64,000 bases of DNA from Colwellia chukchiensis (lineage in GTDB: Bacteria; Pseudomonadota; Gammaproteobacteria; Enterobacterales; Alteromonadaceae), in NCBI RefSeq assembly GCF_002104455.1, contig NZ_NBOC01000002.1:42369-106368 (forward strand). The letters are read 5' to 3'. Below, one piece after another: positions 32,438 through 41,473 of this stretch; positions within the stretch are counted from its first letter, which is position 1, and every line of letters starts with the position of its first letter. A model generated the notes under the pieces. The model ran no database searches, was not told where the DNA came from, and saw only the letters and a program-made list of their open reading frames with translations. The position numbers were made by a program, and so were the translations under genes.

Positions 32438-33253
32438 ATGCGAATTTGGGGCAAAGTTTTAGGGTTTTTATTTGGTCTTATGTTGACCAAGAATATTATT
32501 GGTGCACTATTTGGCGCTTGGCTCGGACATAGGTTCGACAAAGGGATTGGGTTAGACTTTAGTGGTTTAGGTGGCGCTAAAAGTGATACCGAACGTCAAG
32601 CGGCATTTTTTTATAGCACCTTTTCAGTGATGGGTTATATTGCCAAAGCGAGCGGCCAAGTCACGCATCATGAAATAGCTTTTGCCAGTGCGTACATGGA
32701 TAAACTTGGACTAAATGCAGATTTACGTCGCCAAGCTCAAGACGCTTTTCGAGATGGCAAAACCACCGGCTTTCCGCTTGAGGAGCGCCTTAGACAACTC
32801 AAGTCAGCGGTAAATAATCGGCAAGATTTGCTATTATTGTTTTTGGAAATTCAAATCCAAGTAGCCTTTGCTGATGGTCGTCTAGATCAAAGCGAGCGAG
32901 AAGTGTTACATAAAATCGCACAAAACCTAGGCTACTCGGCAACCGAGCTTGATAAACTTTTAGAAATGATCATCGCTGGTGCCCAATTTCATCAGCAAGG
33001 GAAAAATGCCGGTAATGCCAGCTTTGCGCAGTCAGGTCAGCAACTCGCCAATGCTTATAAAGTGCTCGGCGTAACCGAGCAAAGCTCTGCCAGTGATATT
33101 AAAAAAGCTTACCGTAAATTAATGTCGCAACACCACCCTGATAAATTAGTCGCCAAGGGCTTACCACCAGAAATGATGGAGTCGGCAAAACAAAAAGCGC
33201 AAGATATTCAAGCCGCTTACGAGCTTATTAACGCACAGACTCGTCAACATTAA
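32438..33253 (+). CDS. djlA: membrane-anchored DnaJ co-chaperone DjlA
   Basis: A 271-residue type III membrane co-chaperone of DnaK. The N-terminal membrane segment (about 2-27) is rich in Gly (WGKVLGFLFGL and GALFGAWLGHRFDKG), as in E. coli DjlA. The centre is a TerB-like helical domain (about 60-170), and residues 205-268 form the J-domain with the invariant HPD in SQHHPDKLVAKG. I start at ATG 32438, because E. coli DjlA begins with the same x-x-WGK block; an upstream in-frame TTG at 32426 is less likely. Confidence 0.93.
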   Translation: MRIWGKVLGFLFGLMLTKNIIGALFGAWLGHRFDKGIGLDFSGLGGAKSDTERQAAFFYSTFSVMGYIAKASGQVTHHEIAFASAYMDKLGLNADLRRQAQDAFRDGKTTGFPLEERLRQLKSAVNNRQDLLLLFLEIQIQVAFADGRLDQSEREVLHKIAQNLGYSATELDKLLEMIIAGAQFHQQGKNAGNASFAQSGQQLANAYKVLGVTEQSSASDIKKAYRKLMSQHHPDKLVAKGLPPEMMESAKQKAQDIQAAYELINAQTRQH

Positions 33254-33404
33254 CTTAACCGGGTCGCTAAAAGCCTAACTTAAGATGCGACAGAAATGTG
33301 ATTTATCGCGTTAAATGGCGTCAAGGCTACTTGCAAGCCGAGTTAGCTTTCGCGTAGACTGTCTGGGAATTTTTATACTTCATCCTTTATATTGGGCAGC
33401 AACA

Positions 33405-33695
33405 ATGTACCTTTCACTTACTAACAGACAACGAATTGCGATATGGCTAAGCGCTATATTGATCATTTTGTCTGTGGCTGCTTCTGCGCATAGTGTGGAA
33501 CATATAGATGAAGGTGCTAAAACACACTGTACTTTGTGTTTTCATCAGCATCAATATCAAAATGCTTTGCCGCAACAAGACGCCAATATTGAGATTGTCT
33601 CTCAGCTTTTCCAGCCAACTATAACACCTCAAACATGCTTAGCGTTCGCGCCATGCGCTATTTACCTTAGTCGCGCTCCTCCCGTAGTTTCTTAA
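33405..33695 (+). CDS. small Cys/His periplasmic protein of the zinc-uptake operon
   Basis: A 96-residue protein with a signal-like hydrophobic segment (about 10-28, ending ASAHS) and a metal-binding-looking cluster: HSVEHID, THCTLCFHQHQY (C-x-x-C plus several His). Small proteins of this layout sit first in zinc ABC operons of marine gammaproteobacteria and are called zinc chaperones in some annotations; that role is not proven. I choose ATG 33405 over an upstream in-frame codon at 33315 because it starts immediately before the hydrophobic segment. The His-rich outer-membrane protein follows 97 bases on. Confidence 0.65.
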   Translation: MYLSLTNRQRIAIWLSAILIILSVAASAHSVEHIDEGAKTHCTLCFHQHQYQNALPQQDANIEIVSQLFQPTITPQTCLAFAPCAIYLSRAPPVVS

Positions 33696-33792
33696 CAACA
33701 CAGTACCCTTTAGTTGATATTAACCAGTCAATTTGTGCAATAGCATTTTGACTATGTAATTGTATTTAATTAGTTTTAGAGAAATTTAACGC

Positions 33793-35052
33793 ATGAAAAA
33801 TTTGCCAGTTTTTGCTGCCCGTTTGGCGGCGCAACGACCTGTACCTAACGTAAAAAACGCCATTTTAATGTCGGCATTATTACCGCTTTTTGCACACGCA
33901 CAAGCACCGACTTTGTCGAACCCCGCGGTCAGCGTGGTGCTAGATGGCTACTACCAAAGTGATGATCGGGTAATGACCGAACGCGCGAAAGGTTTTGGTT
34001 TAGGGGGCACAGAGCTAGCCTTAAGTGCCAGTATTGATGATATGTTTTATGGAAAATTTACCAGTGTTTTTGAGTTTCATGAAGGTGAAAGTGAGATATT
34101 AGTAGAGGAAGCCTTTATGCAAACCATGGCGCTACCCAACGGTTTTACGGTGCGGGCTGGTCGCTTTTTATCTGATATAGGTTATTTAAATAATCAGCAC
34201 CTACATACCGACGCGTTTACAAGCCGACCCAGTGCCTATCGCGCATTTTTAGGTGGTCATTATTTTGATGACGGAATAAGGCTCAGTTATATTGCACCGA
34301 CTGATATGTATTGGCTATTAGGTGCGGAAGCGTTTGCGGGGAAAAACCTGCGCGCTGCTGACGAGTCTGCTGAGCGCGAGTATAGCAGTACCGGCGTTTA
34401 TACTGCTTTTACTAAAATTGGCGGTGATATTGGCATTGAAAGCTCATGGCAATTTGGTCTGAGTTATATGCGTAATGAAAATGGTCAGCTAACAACTCTG
34501 GCAGAGCATGAAGACGAACATCATGAAGACGAACATAGTGCAGGCCATGATGAGCACGGTCATGGTCACGCTGCAGCCTATACCGGAAAACACACTTACA
34601 TCGCTGATTTCGTTTATAAGTGGGCGCCTAATGGCAACTATAAATACCAGCATTTAACCCTAAGTGCAGAGTATTTTAGAGTTGCAGATTTTTTTACCCT
34701 AGCTGAGCATGAGCATAGCGACCATGACGATCATCATGGCGAAGAAGCCAACTATACTCAAGACTATCATCAAGCATGGTATGTTAGCGGAGTTTACCAG
34801 TTTACCCCGCATTGGTCGGCAGGGCTACGCTATGGCAAGCTTGCTAGCCATGTTCAGCATGACGATCATTTTGAACCACAAACACTAAAAGAAACTGAGT
34901 TGAGTATTGCTTGGCATAATAGCCATTTTTCTACAGTACGATTTGAGTTAAGCCATCAAAGCAACCTTGGCTTTGAACACGCTAACAATGAAAATGTTAT
35001 CACCTTACAATATGTTATGACGTTAGGAGCTCACAGTGCGCATCAATTTTAA
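33793..35052 (+). CDS. His-rich outer-membrane protein of the zinc operon
   Basis: A 419-residue protein with a signal sequence ending near residue 37 (LLPLFAHAQA), then a beta-barrel pattern of alternating strands and a C-terminal barrel. Two His/Asp/Glu-rich loops stand out: about residues 235-260 (EHEDEHHEDEHSAGHDEHGHG) and about 309-320 (HEHSDHDDHHGEE). They are placed between strands, as external loops would be, and could gather zinc at the cell surface. There is no TonB plug, so it looks more like a passive porin or capture protein. It ends inside the start of znuA (17-base overlap), which ties it to zinc import. Confidence 0.72.
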   Translation: MKNLPVFAARLAAQRPVPNVKNAILMSALLPLFAHAQAPTLSNPAVSVVLDGYYQSDDRVMTERAKGFGLGGTELALSASIDDMFYGKFTSVFEFHEGESEILVEEAFMQTMALPNGFTVRAGRFLSDIGYLNNQHLHTDAFTSRPSAYRAFLGGHYFDDGIRLSYIAPTDMYWLLGAEAFAGKNLRAADESAEREYSSTGVYTAFTKIGGDIGIESSWQFGLSYMRNENGQLTTLAEHEDEHHEDEHSAGHDEHGHGHAAAYTGKHTYIADFVYKWAPNGNYKYQHLTLSAEYFRVADFFTLAEHEHSDHDDHHGEEANYTQDYHQAWYVSGVYQFTPHWSAGLRYGKLASHVQHDDHFEPQTLKETELSIAWHNSHFSTVRFELSHQSNLGFEHANNENVITLQYVMTLGAHSAHQF

Positions 35053-35953
35053 AGTTATCATTAGCAGTATTTTATTATCTTTAAGTCATAGCGCGTTTGC
35101 GCAAATGAACATTTTTGCCTGCGAGCCAGAGTACGCGGCGTTAGCAAAAGAGCTAGCACCTGAGGCGAGTATTTATTCGGCAACTACCGCCATGCAAGAT
35201 CCACATCAAGTGCAAGCGCGGCCTAGCTTAATAGCGAAAATGCGACGCGCAGACTTGGTGGTTTGTGCCGGCGCAGAGCTAGAGATTGGCTGGCTACCTA
35301 TGCTGCAAATGAAAGCTGCTAATGCCAATGTGCGTAGCACAGACAAAGGGCTATTTTTTGCCGCCGATCATGTGGAAACCTTAGACCAATTAGACTTTGT
35401 TGACCGCAGCATGGGGGATGTACACACGCAAGGCAACCCGCATTTACACTTTTCGCCAACACGCATGCTAACGATTGCTCAAGCGTTAACCAATAAGTTA
35501 ATACAACTTGAGCCACAAAATAGTGCGCGCTACCAGCAGCACTTTGCAAGTTTTAGTGAGCGCTGGCAAGCGGCGAGCAAACAATGGCAACAACGCGCAA
35601 GTCAGTTACAGGGGATGAAAGTGATCGCCTACCACTCAAGCTTTCGCTATTTATTTGATTTTGCGGGTATAGAGCAAGTTGCTGATTTGGAGCCTAAGCC
35701 CGGCTTAGCCCCGACCAGTAGTCATTTAACTAAGCTATTACATCGTGCCAACGAAGGTGATATTGACACGATTATCGTTGCCTCGTATCAAGATCCTCGT
35801 GGTGCTAAGTGGTTAGCCGATAAAGCTGACTTACCTGTGCTGGTACTGCCATTTTCCGTAGGTGGCAATAAGCAAAGCGGTGATTTATTTAGTTTATACG
35901 ACAGTGTGTTGACGTTATTAACGCAAGCCCATACTGCGCAGCAAGCAAGTTAA
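35036..35953 (+). CDS. znuA: zinc ABC transporter, periplasmic binding protein (ZnuA-like)
   Basis: A 305-residue cluster A-I metal-binding protein with a signal peptide (residues 1-22, ending SAFAQ). Likely metal ligands are His in DPHQV, GNPHLHFSP and AYHSSFRY, and Asp in GGNKQSGDLFSLYD, the order seen in the ZnuA group. The flexible His-rich loop of E. coli ZnuA is missing, which the His-rich outer-membrane protein upstream may replace (inference). GTG start at 35036 overlaps the end of the upstream gene, implying coupled translation. The permease begins 11 bases after its stop. Confidence 0.85.
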   Translation: MRINFKVIISSILLSLSHSAFAQMNIFACEPEYAALAKELAPEASIYSATTAMQDPHQVQARPSLIAKMRRADLVVCAGAELEIGWLPMLQMKAANANVRSTDKGLFFAADHVETLDQLDFVDRSMGDVHTQGNPHLHFSPTRMLTIAQALTNKLIQLEPQNSARYQQHFASFSERWQAASKQWQQRASQLQGMKVIAYHSSFRYLFDFAGIEQVADLEPKPGLAPTSSHLTKLLHRANEGDIDTIIVASYQDPRGAKWLADKADLPVLVLPFSVGGNKQSGDLFSLYDSVLTLLTQAHTAQQAS

Positions 35954-35964
35954 AATAGGTTACT

Positions 35965-36729
35965 ATGATGGATTTAGACTTACTAACAATTTTATTGCCG
36001 GCATTTGCTGCCGGCGTTTTAGTACTTTCAACGCATGTGGTTTTAGGCAAACAAGTATTAAAACGCGGCATTATTTTTATTGACTTAGCGATAGCGCAAA
36101 TTGCTGCTATGGGTGCCATTGTTGTTCATATGGCACCTGAACTTGCTGAAATTGCTTTTGTTAATATTTGGATGCCAGCGCTGTTTGCCTTAGCTGGTGC
36201 CGGCATCATTGCTTGGTTGGCAAATCATGTTGCCGAAGAGCTTGAAGCCATGATCGGCTGCTTTTATGTATTATCTGCTGTGGCGGCAATGTTACTTTTG
36301 TCTAATGATCCTCATGGCAGTGAGTTATTGAAACAGCTCATGTCGGGGCAAATCCTCTGGGTAAGCTGGCAACAACTGTTGTTTCCGGCCATTGCTTATA
36401 GCGCCATTTTAGCATTAATATTTTATCGACCTAGGATCCTTAATGGTGGTTATTTTTACTTGTTATTTGCCTTAGTGATCACCTTGTCGGTGGAACTGGT
36501 TGGCGTCTACTTAGTGTTTAGTACCTTAATACTGCCCGCATTAGCTATTAATAAATTAACCAGCAAACACAGCTTGATGTATGCCTATGGTGTTGGTTTG
36601 TTCGGCTATTTGTTTGGCTTGTATTTATCTGCCAGCTTTGATTTGCCCAGTGGCGCGGCCATTGTGGCAACATTAGCGTTAAGTGCCGCATTATTTAGAT
36701 TATTAAATAAATACTTTATTAAAGCTTAA
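35965..36729 (+). CDS. znuB: metal ABC transporter permease (ZnuB-like)
   Basis: A 254-residue ABC-3 family permease with about eight transmembrane helices. The family loop is visible in VLVLSTHVVLGKQVLKRGIIFID and in LVGVYLVFSTLILPALAINKL near 185-205. It should pair with ZnuA, but no ATPase gene (znuC) lies beside it: 11 bases separate it from znuA, and a terminator follows its stop by 22 bases. In relatives the ATPase sits between the two or next to them. The ATPase may be encoded elsewhere or shared. MM at the start leaves 35965 and 35968 as options. Confidence 0.86.
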   Translation: MMDLDLLTILLPAFAAGVLVLSTHVVLGKQVLKRGIIFIDLAIAQIAAMGAIVVHMAPELAEIAFVNIWMPALFALAGAGIIAWLANHVAEELEAMIGCFYVLSAVAAMLLLSNDPHGSELLKQLMSGQILWVSWQQLLFPAIAYSAILALIFYRPRILNGGYFYLLFALVITLSVELVGVYLVFSTLILPALAINKLTSKHSLMYAYGVGLFGYLFGLYLSASFDLPSGAAIVATLALSAALFRLLNKYFIKA

Positions 36730-36751
36730 TGCCGTCATCGCGGAAAATATC

Positions 36752-36783
36752 AGGAGTGATTAATTTAATCGCTCCTTTTTTTG
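36752..36783 (+). terminator. terminator after the zinc operon
   Basis: The stem GGAGTGATTAA / TTAATCGCTCC (one G-T pair), with a loop of one base and a run of seven T. It closes the zinc operon and shows that the following TonB receptor is a separate unit. Confidence 0.85.
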
Positions 36784-37077
36784 TTTTAATTGCGCCGCTT
36801 ATAGATTTTTTTATGCTACACCGTTGCAGTTTGTTTGGGTGTTTCATTATGATTTCTCTATCCCCCTTCAGATTAATACCCGTGGTTAACTGCTAATCAA
36901 TCTCATTGTGGTTAACAAAAGTTTACATTTAACTTCAGCCTCAAACCGTAACTGTCTGTCATTAACAAGGTTAATTTGCTATAAAAAAAGCGCTGATTTT
37001 TTAATTTAAACAGTAAAGTCAAAATAAGTATAAGTAAGAAATAACGACAAAATCATAAAATACACAAGGAATTAAAT
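36784..37077. other. gene-free promoter region of the second TonB receptor
   Basis: About 290 bases with no reading frame of note. AT-rich sequence from 36900 on presumably carries the promoter of 37078; an ACAAGGAATTAAAT ribosome site precedes the ATG. I see no clear Fur or Zur palindrome, so ligand regulation is unknown. Confidence 0.4.
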
Positions 37078-39699
37078 ATGAAAGTCTTACCAAGCCGTAA
37101 AAACGCATTGGCGATGAGTATTGCTGCTGGGTTATTAGCGAGCCAAAGTCAGTTAGTAAGCGCAGCAGAAGCCGAACAAATTGAGCGCATTGAAGTTACC
37201 GGCTCACACATTAAACGAACCGATATGGAAGGGCCTTCGCCACTGACATCAATTAGTGCAGAAGATATTGCCAATACAGGGGTTACTGATTTAATCGGTT
37301 TATTTACAAAACTGCCGATGGCAGGACAAGGGACGTTTTCAACCCAAGGCAACAGCAGTGATAACACCAGTAATGGTGGCTCTAGTGTATCTTTGCGTGG
37401 TTTAGGGGCTGACTCAACTTTAATACTGGTGAACGGCAGACGCGTATCTGTATCTCCGTTTGCCAATAATATCGATACCGCGTTTGTCGATATTAACAAT
37501 ATTCCGCTGGCCGCAATAAAGCGTGTTGATATCTTAAAAGATGGTGCCTCTGCGACTTACGGCTCTGACGCCGTTGCTGGCGTAATTAATATTGTCTTAC
37601 GCGATGATATTGAAGGTGTTGAGTTGGCGGGTAAGTTTGGCGACACCGCAGATGGTGGTGGCGAAGAGACCAATATCAGCTTAGTATGGGGTAATTCAAC
37701 CGCGAAAACGAGCCACACTTTTGCCTTAGATTATTTTGACCGTGAAGAAATCTTATATGGTGATCGCGATTATTCTAAATCAGCAAACCAAGTGGCATTG
37801 CGTCCTAACGACCCCTTTGCGACTGACTTTAGAAGCTCTTCAGGGTTTCCGGGCACAATTGCATTAGCAAGTGACTCTACCAACCGTATGCCTGATACTT
37901 TCGGTAACGATGTCTGTGCCGCCGAAGATATTGTCGGTAACTTATGTCGTTATGATTACGCGCCAGTCATGACCTCAGTGCCGGCAACCGAGCGTGCTAG
38001 TTTTATTTACATGGGTAAATATGAAATTAACGACCGTTTACGCGCATTCGCCGAATTAAACGGCCAGCACTCTAAAACTACTATTCGCGGTGCTGGTAGC
38101 CCAAGCTTTAACGAGCTATTTATGGCGGGAGATAATGTTAATCACCCGTTCGCGACTATGCCAACACATGAGTTTTATCAACAAGACTTAACCATGCGTC
38201 GACGTATGGTTGATATTGGTAACCGAGAAAAGCGCGTTAGCTCAGACTATTATCGCTCGATTATCGGTTTACAAGGCGAGCTGAACGACTGGAGCTGGGA
38301 AATTGCCTATAACTACATTAAAAGTAGCTCAACAGAGCGTGGCGTTAATGGTTTTCCAAACTCTCGTCGCACTCAAGAAGCGATAGACAGTGGCTTGTGG
38401 AACCCGTTTGAACCATCAAGCAACTCACAAGAAGCGCTCGACTTTATTGAAACCACCACCACGCGAATAGGTAAATCAACCAGCAAATCATTCGACGGTA
38501 AAATCAGCGGCTCGTTAATGGAAATGAGTCATGGTGATCTGGGCCTAGCGGTAGGTTTTGAGTACCGAGAAGAAAGCATTAGCGATAACCCTGATGATCA
38601 GTTTTTACGCGGAGAAGTATTTGGTACCGAAGCTACGCAAGCCAATGGTAAACGCGATAATACCGCTATTTTTGCCGAAGTGGCGATACCTGTGTTAGAC
38701 ACCTTAGAAGTACAAGTGGCATTGCGTCACGAAGACTATAGTGACTTTGGCACGACTACAGATCCAAAAATCGCCTTTATTTGGCAACCAACCGACTCGT
38801 TATCATTGCGCGGTTCTTACGGTACAGCCTTTAGAGCGCCTTCATTACATCAAATTGGCTTAGGTAATACCGATGAATCACCTAACCTTGTTGATACCGT
38901 ACGTTGTGCAGCCGTTGGTAATATCAACAAAGCCTGTGAACCACAAGAGTATACAGCGGTGTTATCAGGTAATGATGATTTAGGTCCAGAAGAGTCGAAA
39001 AGTTATAACTTAGGTTTGATCTATGAAGTAGCGGATAACTTAGATTTCTCAATTGATTATTATGACTATGATATTGAAAACGTGATCACCAAAGATACTC
39101 AATTTAAGTTCAGTACCTTAGGTAACGATCCAAGTGTTGTAGAGCGTTTACCGTCTGCGATTCCTGGCGACCCAGGTGAAGTAGTGCGTATTTTTGACCA
39201 GTTTGAAAATATCGGTAATGTGACAACTTCCGGTTTAGATATCGAGGCCAACTATGGCTTAGAAACCGACTTAGGTGATTTTAACTTCAGCTATGTGGTT
39301 AACTATGTTTTATCTTATGAAGATGCACGTCCGAATGCTGATGGTTCAATGCGCATTGATACTCAAGAAGGTGACTTTGAACAGCCGGAGGTTCGCTGGA
39401 GCTTAAATGCAGCTTGGATGAAAGGCAACTGGAATGCCAGCATGGCCATTAACTATATTGGCGCATTTGAGCAAGACGCTTCGGTAGCGACTGAAGGCAT
39501 GAGTGATGTTGATTCTTGGACCACGGTGGATACCACAGTGAACTACATAGGGATAGAAAACACCACCTTAAGTATTGGTGCCACTAACTTATTTAATGAA
39601 GAGCCACCATTTGCTTATCATGACTTTATGGGCTTTGTGAATAGCACCCATAATAGCCAAGGTCGTTTTGTTTACGTTAAAGCCAGTTATAAGTTTTAA
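37078..39699 (+). CDS. TonB-dependent receptor, large 'SusC-like' marine type
   Basis: An 873-residue outer-membrane receptor. A signal peptide ends near residue 31 (SAAEAE). A TonB box-like ERIEVTGSHIKRTD leads into the plug domain (RVDILKDGASATYGSDAVAGVINIV, about 155-180), followed by a long barrel with FRAPSLHQIG and a final aromatic residue (ASYKF). The ERIEV-TGS-xIKR start is typical of Alteromonadales receptors for oligopeptides or saccharides. It stands alone between two terminators, so the ligand cannot be inferred. Nothing indicates zinc specificity despite its position after znuB. Confidence 0.9.
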   Translation: MKVLPSRKNALAMSIAAGLLASQSQLVSAAEAEQIERIEVTGSHIKRTDMEGPSPLTSISAEDIANTGVTDLIGLFTKLPMAGQGTFSTQGNSSDNTSNGGSSVSLRGLGADSTLILVNGRRVSVSPFANNIDTAFVDINNIPLAAIKRVDILKDGASATYGSDAVAGVINIVLRDDIEGVELAGKFGDTADGGGEETNISLVWGNSTAKTSHTFALDYFDREEILYGDRDYSKSANQVALRPNDPFATDFRSSSGFPGTIALASDSTNRMPDTFGNDVCAAEDIVGNLCRYDYAPVMTSVPATERASFIYMGKYEINDRLRAFAELNGQHSKTTIRGAGSPSFNELFMAGDNVNHPFATMPTHEFYQQDLTMRRRMVDIGNREKRVSSDYYRSIIGLQGELNDWSWEIAYNYIKSSSTERGVNGFPNSRRTQEAIDSGLWNPFEPSSNSQEALDFIETTTTRIGKSTSKSFDGKISGSLMEMSHGDLGLAVGFEYREESISDNPDDQFLRGEVFGTEATQANGKRDNTAIFAEVAIPVLDTLEVQVALRHEDYSDFGTTTDPKIAFIWQPTDSLSLRGSYGTAFRAPSLHQIGLGNTDESPNLVDTVRCAAVGNINKACEPQEYTAVLSGNDDLGPEESKSYNLGLIYEVADNLDFSIDYYDYDIENVITKDTQFKFSTLGNDPSVVERLPSAIPGDPGEVVRIFDQFENIGNVTTSGLDIEANYGLETDLGDFNFSYVVNYVLSYEDARPNADGSMRIDTQEGDFEQPEVRWSLNAAWMKGNWNASMAINYIGAFEQDASVATEGMSDVDSWTTVDTTVNYIGIENTTLSIGATNLFNEEPPFAYHDFMGFVNSTHNSQGRFVYVKASYKF

Positions 39700-39732
39700 A
39701 CGCTTAACAACCTGAATGTAAGGTAAATGATA

Positions 39733-39762
39733 AAAAGGCCTTTGAGTATTCAAAGGCCTTTA
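39733..39762. terminator. bidirectional terminator between the receptor and the DUF3718 gene
   Basis: AAAGGCCTTTGA pairs with TCAAAGGCCTTT around a four-base loop. The genes on both sides converge here, and the A/T tracts suit both. Confidence 0.85.
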
Positions 39763-39859
39763 TTGACAAAGCATTAACTCTGCAATAGGGATAAAAATTA
39801 GCGCTAGCTTAGCTGTAAATATATTGTGAGGCAAAACAAGGTTAGCGATAGGCCAACCA

Positions 39860-40204
39860 CTAAAAGTTAACATTAACCTTCGCGATTGAGGCAACATCAA
39901 TAATACTAACTTGACCAATACTGTTTTGTAAACGAGACGCTGTTTTTGTGGCATCGTGTTGCTCAGCAAAACTGATCACATCAACGTTATTACACATCAA
40001 ATTTAACGCAACTTGATACTCAGTTAAGTTGTAGTTTGAAATTGCATTTTTTAATTTGACCGGCTTATCACTGGCAGCAGCCACACAAATTTTGACTAAT
40101 GCTCGCTCTAAGGTTGGATCCATTTTAGCTGCGCTTGCATTGCTAGCAAAAAATAATGGTAGTAAAGCAATCGCGGTGTATTTTATTACGTTTAAATTTC
40201 TCAT
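39860..40204 (-). CDS. DUF3718-type small secreted protein
   Basis: A 114-residue protein whose signal peptide spans residues 1-24 (ends SNASAAK). The mature part has VKICVAAASDKPVKLKNAI, NYNLTEYQVALNLMCNNVDVI and SFAEQHDATKT, the pattern of DUF3718 proteins that occur in several paralogues in Alteromonadales, with two conserved Cys likely in a disulfide. The ATG at 40204 has a GGAGAGT site on the minus strand. The longer frame reaching 40312 is an unlikely extension. Role unknown; periplasmic. Confidence 0.8.
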   Translation of the reverse strand: MRNLNVIKYTAIALLPLFFASNASAAKMDPTLERALVKICVAAASDKPVKLKNAISNYNLTEYQVALNLMCNNVDVISFAEQHDATKTASRLQNSIGQVSIIDVASIAKVNVNF

Positions 40205-40705
40205 TAGTACTCTCCAAATTAATATTTTTTTAATGCTGTACTTAAATGTACATAGTAATAGTGGCTGAAAAGTAAAAAAAAGTTGTAAGTAAAACGCGGC
40301 GCGATGTAACAAAAAAAACCACAGTATTTAGCGCCATTTATAGCTAACTAGTTCATTAATAAACATATCATTATTTGAAGACTATTCTTGCTGACAAGAA
40401 TATTTACATTGGCTGACAAAATAAAATAATTTAGCCGATTTTATGTCAATTATCGCATGATGAATAACCGTTTTATTCGTGCTTGAAGCGGCTATAAAGC
40501 ATAGCAGCGAGCAATATTTGCTCGACTTAGCTCACCATCATAAAGCAAAGGTTAAACTTGAATAACGCGGAATCGGCTAAATAAGTGCCAACACTTAAAT
40601 CAATAGCTTTACTAAGACAAAAAGTGTCTTAGTGCTGTGTAAAATAATGCGCCTACACCCATAAATCAGGCCAGCGGCTAAGCTGGGCAATTATTTGGAG
40701 CACAT
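40205..40705. other. 501-base gene-free region with two hairpins
   Basis: Nothing codes here. A perfect 9-bp inverted repeat ACTAAGACA / TGTCTTAGT lies at 40611-40633, and a small hairpin TAAGTG-CCAA-CACTTA lies at 40582-40597. Neither has a T-run, so terminator function is doubtful. They fall just upstream of the three-gene module at 40706-42620, and a related hairpin closes it. A TTTGGAGCACAT site precedes 40706. Confidence 0.5.
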
Positions 40706-41059
40706 ATGTTGTATTCATCAAGCGAACGAAAATCAACCATCACCGCAGTCGAAAGGAAAGCTAGCGAGCCATTTGCCAACGTAGTTTATATGCTGAACTT
40801 TTGGCTTGATGGCAAAATGTGGCAAAGCGAAAGCCTATTTAACGACATTAAAGCGGCGATCAATAAGCTTTCGCATGCATGGTGTGAAATATCAGCAAGC
40901 GAGAGCATTATTATTCAAGAGCTTAGTGATGGTTTGTTTCAGGCAACACTAACCGCGTTTATGAACGCAGAGCAAACGCTGCAAAAAGACATTAATGCCA
41001 AACTTGAAGAAATTGCCTTATTTCAGGCGTTTTTACAGGCAAGTGCTAATCGGCACTAA
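40706..41059 (+). CDS. hypothetical helical protein
   Basis: A 117-residue soluble protein, apparently all helical. Its first 25 residues are polar, followed by FANVVYMLNFWLDGKMW and amphipathic helices rich in Gln/Glu/Ala (TLQKDINAKLEEIALFQAF), which may form a coiled coil. No family is recognised. A GGAG site lies about six bases before the ATG. It precedes a membrane protein and a WYL-domain regulator in the same direction, with 93 bases between, so it may belong to their unit. Confidence 0.55.
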   Translation: MLYSSSERKSTITAVERKASEPFANVVYMLNFWLDGKMWQSESLFNDIKAAINKLSHAWCEISASESIIIQELSDGLFQATLTAFMNAEQTLQKDINAKLEEIALFQAFLQASANRH

Positions 41060-41152
41060 TAGCCAGTGTCGTAAAGGGCGTAAGTGACTGCTGTTACCCT
41101 GTGGTGGTTTTTTATTTACATGACTTAAGTTTATTATTAATGTGAGGAATGA

Positions 41153-41473
41153 ATGGAGTTTATTACAGTATTTTTTGGTTCGTTATTAACGGTTTACATG
41201 CTTGGTATCAACTCTCAACTGGTGCGTGATAAGAACTGTATTGGAGCATTTTCACTTGCCTGGTTTATTTCGTTATCCAATATGCTTTACATCAAAGTAT
41301 TTGTCCTGAGTGATGACTTTATGTTGACCTACCTTTGCTCAGCGTTAGGTAGTGGCATCGGGATTGTGTTATCGATTATTACTTACACCAAAGTTCATAC
41401 TTTATTAACCCGTAACCATAATAACAATAGCGACAGCATAGTCGCACGTTGCAAAGGACGTAAGAATGCCTAG
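41153..41473 (+). CDS. small three-helix membrane protein
   Basis: A 106-residue inner-membrane protein with three hydrophobic helices (about 3-18, 30-52, 58-80) and a positively charged C-terminal tail (RNHNNNSDSIVARCKGRKNA) that should face the cytosol. GTGAGGA precedes the ATG by six bases. Its last eight bases overlap the start of the WYL regulator, a strong sign of a two-gene operon. I recognise no family; the size recalls accessory membrane proteins of phage or defence islands, which is only an impression. Confidence 0.6.
   Translation: MEFITVFFGSLLTVYMLGINSQLVRDKNCIGAFSLAWFISLSNMLYIKVFVLSDDFMLTYLCSALGSGIGIVLSIITYTKVHTLLTRNHNNNSDSIVARCKGRKNA

Noticed and set aside
33285-33310. Possible Zur operator upstream of the zinc operon (half-site GAAATGTGAT)
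   Set aside because: Only one half resembles the known palindrome; the second arm does not match, so I do not call it.
36784-37077. Second TonB receptor as a zinc receptor of the znu operon
   Set aside because: A strong terminator separates it from znuB, and the receptor lacks His-rich loops; a zinc role is not supported.
40205-40312. N-terminal extension of the DUF3718 protein
   Set aside because: The extra 36 residues are not part of a signal peptide and there is a GGAGAGT site in front of ATG 40204.
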